Source: JBKHBT01 sp046542255
Lineage (GTDB): Bacteria; UBP14; UBA6098; JBKHBT01
DNA: 35,219 bases
Direction: 5' to 3'
Assembly: GCA_046542255.1 (NCBI GenBank)
Contig: JBKHBT010000031.1
Coordinates: forward strand, 1 to 35,219
This document shows, one piece after another, positions 25,371-33,929 of this stretch (within the stretch, counting starts at the first letter, position 1; each line of letters begins with the position of its first letter). The translations under genes were made by a program, and so were the position numbers. The notes under the pieces are model-generated. The model was not told the DNA's origin. It searched no databases and saw only the letters and a list, made by a program, of their open reading frames with translations.

Positions 25371-25979
25371 ATGCAGGAATTTCTTAGAGAATGGGGAATA
25401 TATTTAGTTTTTATAATGGGAATTATTTTTTTCGCGCTTCGTATGCTTCGAAAAAAAAGATTTGCGCCCGAAAATCCCAGAACCGACCGCAAAAAGGCCA
25501 ACGTACTCATCAAGGATTGGTTTTCTCGAGTCGATAGGCTTCTTAATCAACCGAAAGATACTACCGAGGATGAATTGGCAGAGCTGTATGTACTCCAAAA
25601 CAAGATCGATGATTTTATGGAGAAGCACAGAAAGCTCGCTCTTTATTTCGATCAGGAAGCTATCGATGAGATCTTCGAGAAGCTGGGGCTTGATATCGAG
25701 CCTTCTATGGGCAATTTCATGAAGATTGCTGGCCTTTCTGACCCTAAGACTGTTAGCCACTATTATCGCGAAAAAATCGATAAATGGATCGATAGCATCG
25801 ATTTTCCGCCATATTTTCCACTCGAACTTTACTGGGAAATCATAAAGGGGCATTATTATGAATATCAGGAAGACAAGCTATACAAAAAATCCGATGACCT
25901 GCAAAACAAATACGATAATATCAAAAGGCTTGTCAGGATTGTGGATATTCAGCTCGATTACAAAGATGAGCAAGAGTAA
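25371..25979 (+). CDS. Membrane-anchored protein of unknown function
   Basis: A 202-aa protein with one N-terminal membrane segment (residues about 8-24, YLVFIMGIIFFALRML) followed by a basic stretch and a charged, mostly helical cytoplasmic domain. Near its middle is IDEIFEKLGLDIEPSMG. I recognise no family. GAAGGTGA lies before the ATG and a TATAAT-like element near 25330. It lies just downstream of the tandem repeat array and converges on the larA-like gene, overlapping it by 22 nt at the 3' end. Confidence 0.7.
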   Translation: MQEFLREWGIYLVFIMGIIFFALRMLRKKRFAPENPRTDRKKANVLIKDWFSRVDRLLNQPKDTTEDELAELYVLQNKIDDFMEKHRKLALYFDQEAIDEIFEKLGLDIEPSMGNFMKIAGLSDPKTVSHYYREKIDKWIDSIDFPPYFPLELYWEIIKGHYYEYQEDKLYKKSDDLQNKYDNIKRLVRIVDIQLDYKDEQE

Positions 25980-27223
25980 TCTCTGTTATTATTACATTTT
26001 TGTGGCACGGTGGCCGTAGCATCTTTGACCAGAGCAAGCTCGACTTCATTTTCAAATCCATCGATTGCATTGTAAATAGCATTTTCGAGTGATTCTATCG
26101 GTTTGATGTTTATTTTTCGAAGAATATTGGGTTCTATATCTGTAAATGCCCAGACTCTTTTGTTTTCTAATAATTTAGCGAGTCTATAGCTTTTATGAGA
26201 GCCGAGTTTATAGAAATTATCGATTTCTTTACAAATTTGTGATGCTGTTTTTCCCGAAGATAGCATATCATAGAAATCGGATTGGCCGATACCATCTTTA
26301 CATTTTGATACGAGGATAATTATTCCATTATCTTTGCACATCTGTTTTACATGTTCCAGGGCTTTGTGTGACTGATATAGATTTATGTCCATTGGAGGGT
26401 TCACCTCGGCGATGACTATATCATACTGCGAAGTATATGCCGCCGCATAGACTTTTTTAGCATATTCAACAGCTTGATAAAAGGAATCTGATATGTCGCC
26501 GCTTATTATTCTATATATGTTTTGATGCCTGTCCAAAACAGCCTGAATAGAAAACATCGGCAATTGTATAGATTTGGCTGCAAGTTCCATTTCATGGTGC
26601 AGATAATTATTTTCGAGAGCCATGATTTTCGCATTATTATCCATTGCAAAAGAATGATTCTGCCGAATAGTTTCATAGCCGGCAATTCCGGGCAAAATGG
26701 ATTTGCGTCCGCCGGTAAAGCCTGCAAAATAATGTGGTTCGACTGAGCCGATAACTATTATAGCTTCTGATTCCAGTGCATGTTTATTGATCCAAAATTC
26801 ATTTCCGGTGGGGGATTTACCGATTTTTACCAGGTTTTTCTTGTTTCTGCTGTCATGGACTAATATCCTGTCCCGGTATTTTTCGAGATAGTGGCCAAAG
26901 ATTGTTTTCATTTCAAATTCAGTTGGTGGCCGATGCGTCCCGACTGCTACAATAAATCTAAAATCTTTGCTCTGTAAATAATTTTCTATTTGAGCGATTA
27001 TCTTTGCTGTCGGAGTCGAACGTGTGCTATCATTAACGATTATCGTGAAATCTTTATAATTTTCAATAAATTCCTGAAACTCGCAATTTGACTCCAATGC
27101 TTTTTGAATTGTCCTACTTTCATCCGCGATGCTGATTTCATCAGGTTGGATTATATCGATATTGGCTCTATTGGGCAATTTTACATCGATGTCTTTGCCA
27201 GCATATTTGATTTTTAATTCCAT
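25958..27223 (-). CDS. larA: LarA-family nickel-dependent racemase-like enzyme
   Basis: A 421-aa protein of the LarA/DUF2088 family, whose founding member racemises lactate with a nickel-pincer cofactor. The family residues are present: the DSTRSTP loop near 65-71, H97 in GTHRPP, H164 in EPHYFAGF, K174 in GGRKSILPG (the Lys that carries the cofactor in known LarA) and H190 in RQNHSF. Family members differ in substrate, so lactate is only the default guess. No larB, larC or larE cofactor genes are nearby. Its last codons overlap the convergent 202-aa gene by 22 nt. Confidence 0.82.
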   Translation of the reverse strand: MELKIKYAGKDIDVKLPNRANIDIIQPDEISIADESRTIQKALESNCEFQEFIENYKDFTIIVNDSTRSTPTAKIIAQIENYLQSKDFRFIVAVGTHRPPTEFEMKTIFGHYLEKYRDRILVHDSRNKKNLVKIGKSPTGNEFWINKHALESEAIIVIGSVEPHYFAGFTGGRKSILPGIAGYETIRQNHSFAMDNNAKIMALENNYLHHEMELAAKSIQLPMFSIQAVLDRHQNIYRIISGDISDSFYQAVEYAKKVYAAAYTSQYDIVIAEVNPPMDINLYQSHKALEHVKQMCKDNGIIILVSKCKDGIGQSDFYDMLSSGKTASQICKEIDNFYKLGSHKSYRLAKLLENKRVWAFTDIEPNILRKINIKPIESLENAIYNAIDGFENEVELALVKDATATVPQKCNNNRDYSCSSL

Positions 27224-27331
27224 AATTTTAAATATAAATGCTACACATTTGAATGTAAAGAGGTTTGGCCTATTTCAATTCGATTTTGGCATTCCTTTGC
27301 AGCTTCGAAGCAGAAGCCATTTCTCTTCTGT

Positions 27332-27440
27332 TCTAAAGCCATATATAAATAACATAACAAAATAAGTAATATATATAGCTATAGGCTTTACCGATATTTT
27401 AACCTGAGAAATATGACAATGCGGAACAGCGCATTGTCTG
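27332..27440 (+). repeat. Solo copy of the 110-nt structured repeat
   Basis: This segment matches the tandem units at 24781-25209, with the same TAAAGCC (27334-27340)/GGCTTTA (27384-27390) arms and GACAATGC (27415-27422)/GCATTGTC (27431-27438) arms. The AT-rich loop and the short-hairpin loop (GGAACA in place of CCAGCA) differ, while all four arms are kept. A further CATTGTCTGG-TTTTA fragment follows at 27468-27482. It lies in the 27224-27627 gap between larA and the potassium transporter, where nothing else was seen. Confidence 0.82.
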
Positions 27441-27627
27441 TTTTAGCTGGCAATACGTAAACATTCACATTGTCTGGTTTTATCAGAGATATAATTAGCG
27501 ACACGATTAGATATCTAAGACGGTATTGTCGGAACTACATATATCGTCAGTTGATTAATCAAATCACTTGCAAAAATTGACTTAGAATTGTAAATTTTAG
27601 CGAATTAAAATGTAATGCAGGTGGTAG

Positions 27628-29484
27628 ATGGACCGAGCAAGTATCAATAATTTTCTTCGTATCTATATGATGGTCGTAGCATTTGCTGCGATTGCTACGC
27701 TAATCCTATTGCCGGGATTAGGTATCAAAAAAAGCGATAATATCATTTTTCAGATTCTCGATATCTTTATCATCGGGTCTTTTCTTCTGAATTCTGCCAT
27801 TCGTCTTATAATAGCCAAAAGCTGGCTAAAGCATCTTCAGAAGAACCCTGTTGAATATATTTTGGTATTTCTTTTTATTACGCAGCTTCTCATTATTCGG
27901 TTAATTTTCAATGATTCAAGTTTTCAATATATTTTAAGCTCACTTAATATTACATCATTGACCAAGGTTTACATCATTTTTATGCAGGCTTTTATTCTTC
28001 TTTCTCTGCTTTCAGAATTGGGAAGGGCGAATAATAAGGTATTCAATCTACCGCTTTCTCCTACAGCGATTTTTGTATTGTCTTTTTTGCTCGTTATTGC
28101 AGTAGGTTCTATGCTTCTAATGCTTCCCGGCGCAAAAATAAATCCACAAAAGCAAAAACCTCTGGATGTAACATTTTACCATGAGATGGAAGAGCCGGAT
28201 TTCCGGCTGGAAAGCTCCGCACCCGATGATGTCTATGAAAAGCCCATAAGTTATATCGATGCTCTCTTTACAGCCACTTCAGCAACATGCGTAACCGGCC
28301 TAATCGTGGTCCCTACAGGTTCCTATTATTCAAGGTTCGGCCAGATGGTTATTCTAATAATGATACAACTCGGCGGTCTCGGCCTTATGACATTCGCGAC
28401 TTTTTTCACCATTGTGCTCAGGCGAGAATTCGGTTTGCGTCATAGAGTACTACTTGGAGATATTCTCGACTATGAAGTTTTCAGCAAAATAAAAACAATG
28501 CTAACCGGAATCATTCTGGTAACCTTCATCTTCGAAGCAATCGGCGCTATTCTGATATATTTATCGATTGCCGGCCATATTGCTCATGGCAATGATATTT
28601 TCTTTTCGATATTCCATTCAATAAGCGCATTTTGTAATGCTGGTTTTTCGACCATCGATGAAAACCTTGAACCTTTGCAGTTTAATATGAATATCAACTT
28701 AATAATAATGGGACTTATTATTTTCGGCGGACTGGGCTTTTTTGTGGTTTTCGATATTCTTAAATTCATCAAAAATCTACCTAAAGAGTATAATCTCAAA
28801 AAGAATAAATTCTCATTACAAACCAAAACCGTTGTCATGACATCCTTATTTTTGATTGTTATTGGCGCGGTTGTTATTTTTGCCCAGGATGGTGGTGGCA
28901 ATTTTCTGGGAAGGACTTTTGGAGAGAAAGTGGTAGGGGCATTCTTCCATTCAGTGACCACAAGAACAGCAGGATTTAATACAATTCCGATATCATCATT
29001 TGCACCAGCTTCAATATTTTTTATGATTATACTTATGTTCATAGGGGCATCGCCCGGCTCGACTGGCGGCGGTATCAAAACAACGACATTTGCTTCTTTA
29101 TATGCACTTCTCCGCGCCAGAATAATGGGCAAAAACGATGTTCCGCTTTTTAATAGGTCTTTGCCGATGGATGTAATTAGAGATGCTGGATTGATTGTAG
29201 TGCTTGCGATAGCAGTCGTTCTTATCGGCACGACTGTACTTCTGATAACCGAAAATGGCTCAGATTTTGACTTTTTGCATCTACTTTTCGAAGAGGTCTC
29301 GGCATTTGGTACGGTTGGCCTATCCTGTGGAATCACAAATCAATTATCGGCAGCCGGCAAGTTAGTGATCATTATTACGATGTTTGTGGGAAGAATCGGG
29401 CCACTCACCTTCCTTCTGGCCATGTCCGGCAGAAGGATCAAAAAGCGCGAGCATAATTTAGAAGAAAAAATAATGATAGGATAA
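27628..29484 (+). CDS. ktrB: Potassium uptake channel subunit, TrkH/KtrB family
   Basis: A 618-aa integral membrane protein that passes K+ through a pore built from four M-P-M repeats. The four filter segments are visible: TSATCVTGLIV, SAFCNAGFST, TTRTAGFNTI and SAFGTVGLSCG. The family GGGIKTTTFA segment is also present. It is longer than usual KtrB (~450) or TrkH (~480) because of an N-terminal extension of about 140 residues with three or four extra membrane segments, and a charged loop before filter 1. AGGTGG precedes the ATG. The regulator gene follows 12 nt later. Confidence 0.92.
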   Translation: MDRASINNFLRIYMMVVAFAAIATLILLPGLGIKKSDNIIFQILDIFIIGSFLLNSAIRLIIAKSWLKHLQKNPVEYILVFLFITQLLIIRLIFNDSSFQYILSSLNITSLTKVYIIFMQAFILLSLLSELGRANNKVFNLPLSPTAIFVLSFLLVIAVGSMLLMLPGAKINPQKQKPLDVTFYHEMEEPDFRLESSAPDDVYEKPISYIDALFTATSATCVTGLIVVPTGSYYSRFGQMVILIMIQLGGLGLMTFATFFTIVLRREFGLRHRVLLGDILDYEVFSKIKTMLTGIILVTFIFEAIGAILIYLSIAGHIAHGNDIFFSIFHSISAFCNAGFSTIDENLEPLQFNMNINLIIMGLIIFGGLGFFVVFDILKFIKNLPKEYNLKKNKFSLQTKTVVMTSLFLIVIGAVVIFAQDGGGNFLGRTFGEKVVGAFFHSVTTRTAGFNTIPISSFAPASIFFMIILMFIGASPGSTGGGIKTTTFASLYALLRARIMGKNDVPLFNRSLPMDVIRDAGLIVVLAIAVVLIGTTVLLITENGSDFDFLHLLFEEVSAFGTVGLSCGITNQLSAAGKLVIIITMFVGRIGPLTFLLAMSGRRIKKREHNLEEKIMIG

Positions 29485-29496
29485 AAGGAGCTTCTT

Positions 29497-30165
29497 TTGA
29501 ATAAAATGATAGTTTTCGGCGTTGGGACTTTCGGTACGCATCTTGCCCAAAAGGCAGCCGATCTCGGCGCTCATGTTACAATTGTGGATAAAAATACCGA
29601 TAATCTTCGGCCGATGAGAGATATGGTAGCAGAGGCCAGAATAATGGACTGTACTGATGAAAGATCAGTAAAAGACAAACTAAGCGAAGGTTACGATACC
29701 GCCGTTATAGCTATGCATAAAGATTTCAGTGCCGTGCTTCTTTTGGTCATTTATATTCGCGAGATGGGAATAAATCAAATCATTGCGCGTGCCGAAACTT
29801 CTACACAAAAGAATGTCCTATTAAGATTGGGAGTAGAAGATGTTATCCTTCCCGAATCGGAAATGGGCAAAAGAGTTGCAGAAAGACTCATTCTCAATAG
29901 AAGCGAACATCTCCCATTGACCAACGACGAAAGCATCGTCCACATTCCTGTGCCTGAAAAGCTAATTGGTTCCACGATAGGCGAATTTAAGCAGGGCGAT
30001 AAGTATCATGTCCGCCTTGTTTTTGTTAGAAGAGAATATATCGACCAGGAATTCTCGCGACTTATCGATCCCAGCGAAAAATCATTCGAACTTACTGAAA
30101 ATGACTATCTTGTACTTCTCGGCAAAACACGAAGAATTGCCCGAATGATAGATGATCTCAAATAA
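29497..30165 (+). CDS. ktrA: Potassium uptake regulatory subunit, TrkA/KtrA family
   Basis: A 222-aa RCK protein that binds nucleotides and gates the KtrB channel. The Rossmann motif is VFGVGTFGTHLA (residues 6-17), with the ribose-binding Asp in IVDKN near 33. A RCK C-terminal domain follows (about 145-222). The TTG at 29497 is chosen because AAGGAG at 29485-29490 is ideally spaced for it; the in-frame ATG at 29506 would be too far. The pair with the channel gene makes one operon. Confidence 0.92.
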   Translation: MNKMIVFGVGTFGTHLAQKAADLGAHVTIVDKNTDNLRPMRDMVAEARIMDCTDERSVKDKLSEGYDTAVIAMHKDFSAVLLLVIYIREMGINQIIARAETSTQKNVLLRLGVEDVILPESEMGKRVAERLILNRSEHLPLTNDESIVHIPVPEKLIGSTIGEFKQGDKYHVRLVFVRREYIDQEFSRLIDPSEKSFELTENDYLVLLGKTRRIARMIDDLK

Positions 30166-30166
30166 A

Positions 30167-31510
30167 ATGGCTCCTGTAAAAATGAAATACAATTCCACGC
30201 TCTGCAATCTCTGCGGGCTTTGTATTGGAATCTGTCCTACCGATGCTATAGAAAGCCATGGCAATCGATTAAATATCGATGATGGAAGATGCATCGAGTG
30301 CGATAAATGCCTGATTGGTTGCCCATCTGGCGCACTTTCTCTGACATACCAGAAGCCATCTAAAGATTATGGAGATTTCGATATCGCAATCATCGGCGGC
30401 GGCCCGGCGGGAATGACTGCATGTTATCATGCAGCAAAAAAGGGATTGAAAACAATTTTGATCGAAAAAAAGCAAGCGCTGGATTTCCCATTATCATGTG
30501 CCGAAGGAATCAGCATAGAAGGATTTGAAACATCCGGCATTTCAATTATGGACGATTGGTATGATTCTATTATCGAGGGCGGCTGCCTGGTATCGCCGAA
30601 TGGCAAAAAGACTATCCTTCATCATCCCAATGCCGGTTATATGCTCGATAGAAGAAAGATGCTAAAAGGCATCGCGTCAGAAGCGACTAAAATGGGCGCA
30701 AAAATACTGGTCGGCGCAGAGCTTACTGATATCGATGAGGAATCCGGAAGAATTGAAATCGATAACTCTTCAAAGGCAAAGGCAAAATATATCATTGCTG
30801 CCGATGGTGTCGAAGGTGCTGTAAAAAGAATTCTGAATATCCATAAGAAAAGATTTACTATTGAAAATATCCACACGGCAGCGCAATATGTGGTTGCCGG
30901 CATCGATATCCAGCCGAATTATCCCGTCTTTTATCTCGGCAAAAAAATTGCACCCGCCGGCTATCTCTGGATTTTCCCGAAAAAAAATTCAATTGCAAAT
31001 ATCGGACTTGGGATTCTTCCGCAAAAAGGCAAAACAGCCAGAGACTATCTCGATAGATTTCTCGAAGATCATTTCAAGCATTATTCGATTTTAGAATATA
31101 CCGGCGGTATGGTTCCCGCAAATCCTATCGGAACGCTTAGGTATAGAAATATTCTATTTATTGGCGATGCTGCAAATTTGACCGATCCATTATCGGGCGG
31201 CGGTATCGCTCATGCATTTGAATCTGCAAAAATTGCAGCCGAGACCATCGCGAAGGCAATAGAAAGCGATAATATCAAAATTCTTGATAAGTATCAAAGT
31301 TCGATAAAAAAACAAATGGGTAGAAAGCTAAGATTCTACCGGCGGCTCCGGATTCTATTCGAAAGGCTCGATGACAGTGATTTAGAAGAGGTATGTGACT
31401 TTGTTCATCAGAATTTGCATGGCAAGACCAAAGAATCTCTTGATATTATAGGCACATTTATTAATCTTATAAAATCCCATGCAAGGCTGCTGCGCCTGAT
31501 GATGAAATAG
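30167..31510 (+). CDS. Geranylgeranyl-reductase-family flavoprotein with N-terminal 2[4Fe-4S] ferredoxin domain
   Basis: A 447-aa protein: two ferredoxin Cys clusters (CNLCGLCIGICP and CIECDKCLIGCP) within the first ~50 residues. An FAD-binding Rossmann motif, IIGGGPAGMTA, and the GGR-family blocks (GDAANLTDPLSGGGIAHA and the YMLDRRKML region) follow. GGR enzymes reduce isoprenoid double bonds. Substrate is unknown; the fused ferredoxin probably supplies electrons. The ATG at 30167 follows the ktrA stop by one base (TAAAATG), like the recJ-HD junction; an in-frame ATG at 30152 is an alternative. Its place after the potassium genes is unexplained. Confidence 0.85.
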   Translation: MAPVKMKYNSTLCNLCGLCIGICPTDAIESHGNRLNIDDGRCIECDKCLIGCPSGALSLTYQKPSKDYGDFDIAIIGGGPAGMTACYHAAKKGLKTILIEKKQALDFPLSCAEGISIEGFETSGISIMDDWYDSIIEGGCLVSPNGKKTILHHPNAGYMLDRRKMLKGIASEATKMGAKILVGAELTDIDEESGRIEIDNSSKAKAKYIIAADGVEGAVKRILNIHKKRFTIENIHTAAQYVVAGIDIQPNYPVFYLGKKIAPAGYLWIFPKKNSIANIGLGILPQKGKTARDYLDRFLEDHFKHYSILEYTGGMVPANPIGTLRYRNILFIGDAANLTDPLSGGGIAHAFESAKIAAETIAKAIESDNIKILDKYQSSIKKQMGRKLRFYRRLRILFERLDDSDLEEVCDFVHQNLHGKTKESLDIIGTFINLIKSHARLLRLMMK

Positions 31511-31513
31511 TTG

Positions 31514-33592
31514 TTAAGACAGCTCTTTTTTGATCTTGCGTGCCAACTCGGATAAAATATACGGTTTCCTGATGAAAGAACGAATACCAAGCTTTCTGGC
31601 ATCTTCCAGCCTATCGTTTTCTGCATATCCGGTAATAATCATCGTTTTTTGATCCGGCTTTTTCGCTATAATTTTCTGATATGTTTCAAGCCCGTCGATT
31701 CCAGGTTGCATTATCATATCGAGAAGGACGATGTCGTAGTTTTGCTTTTCAAGGATTTCTAAGGCTTCTTCACCGGATTCTGCTGTATCAACTTCATAAT
31801 TAAGTGATTCGAGAATCGAAGATGCGATATCTCTTTGGTCCATTCGGTCATCGACCAGAAGAACCTTTTCATGCGAACCGAGCAAACCGACTAATTTATC
31901 TTCTTTTTTATAGAATAATGGCCTGGAATCTAAAAGCGGAATATACAATTTGAAATCTGTGCCTTCATTGGCTTTGGTTTCAATATCTAGAAATGAGAAA
32001 TGATCTATCAAAGTCCCCCAGATAATCGAAAGCCCTAAACCTGTGCCTCTGCTATTATCGAGTTTTTTCGTGAAGAATGGGTCGAAAATCAGGTCGATGT
32101 CTTCTTCTGGAATTCCAATTCCCGTGTCCTTGACAGAAATGAATGCATATTTGCCAGCAGGTATATTCATATAGCCTTCGATAGGTTTTTTCAGGATAAC
32201 TTTTTTCGTAGTAATTGTAATTTTACCTTCATTATGTATAGCTTCAGCCGCATTCGACACGAGATTCATGATGCTTTTGAAAATATGGTTTTCTGCAACA
32301 TCTATTATTAAAGGATAATCTGCAAGGTTATATGATATGCTAATTCTCTGATATTTTTTGGCCAATGTCTGCAATTCTGGTGATTCGATATATTTTCTTA
32401 CTATTTTGTTGATATCTATCGGTTCTTTGGCCAAAAGCCCTCTTCTTGCGAGCGTAAGGATATCTTCGACAGTATCCCTTGCCCTAAATGAAGATTGCTG
32501 TATCTTGAGCACATATTTTCTTAATGGATCGTCTTTTTTCAACTTTTTGAGAAGAAGTTCTGGATATCCTATCATACCGACGAGAATATTATTCAAGTCG
32601 TGAGCAACGCCGCCGGCCAGTCTTCCGAGTGATTCCAGTTTTTCAGCATTCGCCAGCCTTTTTTGTATACGCTTTTGCTTTGTAATCTCAACCAAAGTGC
32701 CTACTGCCCGTAGTGCACTGCCACTATGGCTTCTTTCTATAATACGGCCCTTTACCAAAACCCAACGGAATTCATCATTTTTGTCTTTCAAGCGATATTC
32801 GCATTCGAACATATCTGTCAAGCCCTCGATATGAGCCTCGAAGAGATTTTTGAAACGGCTTTTGTCTTCGGGATGCATAGACTTAAACCACCACGATTCT
32901 CTGGGGGAAGCGATTCTTTTTCTCGATTCAAAGCGGTTCCAAAATCCCATTAGTAGCATCGTATCATTTCGGAAATCCCAATCCCAAAGTGCTTCATTTG
33001 CGCATTCGAGTGCCAGCTTGAGTCTTTCTTCGCTATCTTTTAAAGCGATATTTGCTTTTTTCTGCTCGGTAATATCGATAAATGCGCTGCGGCAAAAGAC
33101 ATCGTCATAACGATTCTCTGCGACGCTATTGATTCGGAACCATTTTCCGCCATTTTGCATTATCTCGACTTCGCAAAATGTGCGTTTATGCTTGATAATC
33201 GCATCGCGAAGATGCTTATCGAATATTCTATGATGTTTGGGGGTGATGATATCATGAATATCGCGATTGAACCAGTAATTGCGATTGTTGCCCAAAAAGG
33301 CGATTGCAGTAAGGTTCAGCTTTTTGATACGGCCTGTATTATCGAGCGTTAGATAGCCGACAGGCGCAAGTTCATATAAATCGGAATATTGTTCATGAGT
33401 TTTTTCGAGTTCTTCCTGTGCATCGAGCAGTTCCTGATTCTGAAGTTTAAGCTCGATCTGATGAATCCGAAGTTCCTGTAGAACACTTTCGATATCACCA
33501 TCGATATGTAAATCTTCCTGATTTTTTTTATGAAATATATCTTCTGCCTTAGAACGAATTTCTTTTTTGTTTGAGAATTTCGAATACTCCAT
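31514..33592 (-). CDS. Hybrid PAS sensor histidine kinase with C-terminal receiver
   Basis: A 692-aa cytoplasmic signalling protein. An N-terminal coiled coil (about 30-70) leads to two PAS-like domains (75-180 and 190-305, each ending in an ITEQKK/ITKQKR-type linker). HisKA holds H331 in GGVAHDLNNILVGM. The ATPase domain has an N-box with N447 in NLVSNAAEA, DTGIGIP (489-495) and GTGLGLS (516-522). The receiver (575-692) carries the acceptor D625 in LLDMIM and conserved K676. No membrane segment is evident. It ends 3 nt from the convergent flavoprotein gene. Confidence 0.93.
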   Translation of the reverse strand: MEYSKFSNKKEIRSKAEDIFHKKNQEDLHIDGDIESVLQELRIHQIELKLQNQELLDAQEELEKTHEQYSDLYELAPVGYLTLDNTGRIKKLNLTAIAFLGNNRNYWFNRDIHDIITPKHHRIFDKHLRDAIIKHKRTFCEVEIMQNGGKWFRINSVAENRYDDVFCRSAFIDITEQKKANIALKDSEERLKLALECANEALWDWDFRNDTMLLMGFWNRFESRKRIASPRESWWFKSMHPEDKSRFKNLFEAHIEGLTDMFECEYRLKDKNDEFRWVLVKGRIIERSHSGSALRAVGTLVEITKQKRIQKRLANAEKLESLGRLAGGVAHDLNNILVGMIGYPELLLKKLKKDDPLRKYVLKIQQSSFRARDTVEDILTLARRGLLAKEPIDINKIVRKYIESPELQTLAKKYQRISISYNLADYPLIIDVAENHIFKSIMNLVSNAAEAIHNEGKITITTKKVILKKPIEGYMNIPAGKYAFISVKDTGIGIPEEDIDLIFDPFFTKKLDNSRGTGLGLSIIWGTLIDHFSFLDIETKANEGTDFKLYIPLLDSRPLFYKKEDKLVGLLGSHEKVLLVDDRMDQRDIASSILESLNYEVDTAESGEEALEILEKQNYDIVLLDMIMQPGIDGLETYQKIIAKKPDQKTMIITGYAENDRLEDARKLGIRSFIRKPYILSELARKIKKELS

Positions 33593-33631
33593 CTAAACTC
33601 CTAATAATACAGTGATATTCCCTCATCGAGT

Positions 33632-33660
33632 ATTATAGGCAAATATTTTATAATTTTCAA
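33632..33660 (-). promoter_or_regulatory. Sigma-70-type promoter of the hybrid kinase gene
   Basis: On the minus strand TTGAAA (33660-33655) and a perfect TATAAT (33637-33632) are separated by 17 nt, about 40 nt before the kinase start. AGGAG precedes the ATG. Confidence 0.7.
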
Positions 33661-33735
33661 GGAATATTTTAAAATAAAGAAATTTTTACCTAATTAAGAT
33701 TTTTTATGATTTTAAGAGTATTGATAAGAACAAAA

Positions 33736-33808
33736 TGGCACCCCGCAGAATTGAACTGCGGACACGCGGATTTTCAATCCGCTGCTCTACCAACTGAGCT
33801 AGGGCGCC
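33736..33808 (-). tRNA. tRNA-Phe (GAA)
   Basis: A 73-nt cloverleaf on the minus strand. The acceptor GGCGCCC pairs with GGGTGCC, the anticodon stem is GCGGA/TCCGC with loop TTGAAAA, giving anticodon GAA, and the T-arm holds GTTCAATTC. The discriminator is A and CCA is not encoded. Confidence 0.96.
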
Positions 33809-33836
33809 ATTTCAACTGTCAAATTCACAGTTACCC

Positions 33837-33865
33837 AATATATATGCACTCGTTATATTGGTCAA
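33837..33865 (-). promoter_or_regulatory. Promoter of tRNA-Phe
   Basis: On the minus strand TTGACC (33865-33860) and TATATT (33842-33837) are 17 nt apart, about 28 nt upstream of the tRNA 5' end. Confidence 0.65.
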
Positions 33866-33929
33866 GAGAAAATTGAAGATTTTTGGCCGAGGTTATGACT
33901 TTTTTGGGCCAAATGCTTATGGGGTTTAC

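Noticed and set aside
28584..29336. 250-aa minus-strand frame
   Set aside because: Entirely inside the potassium channel gene, whose filter motifs are clear.
33882..33913. Terminator after fabG (TTTGGCC/GGCCAAA arms)
   Set aside because: Only 7 bp with an 18-nt loop and no T-run on the minus strand; too weak to call.
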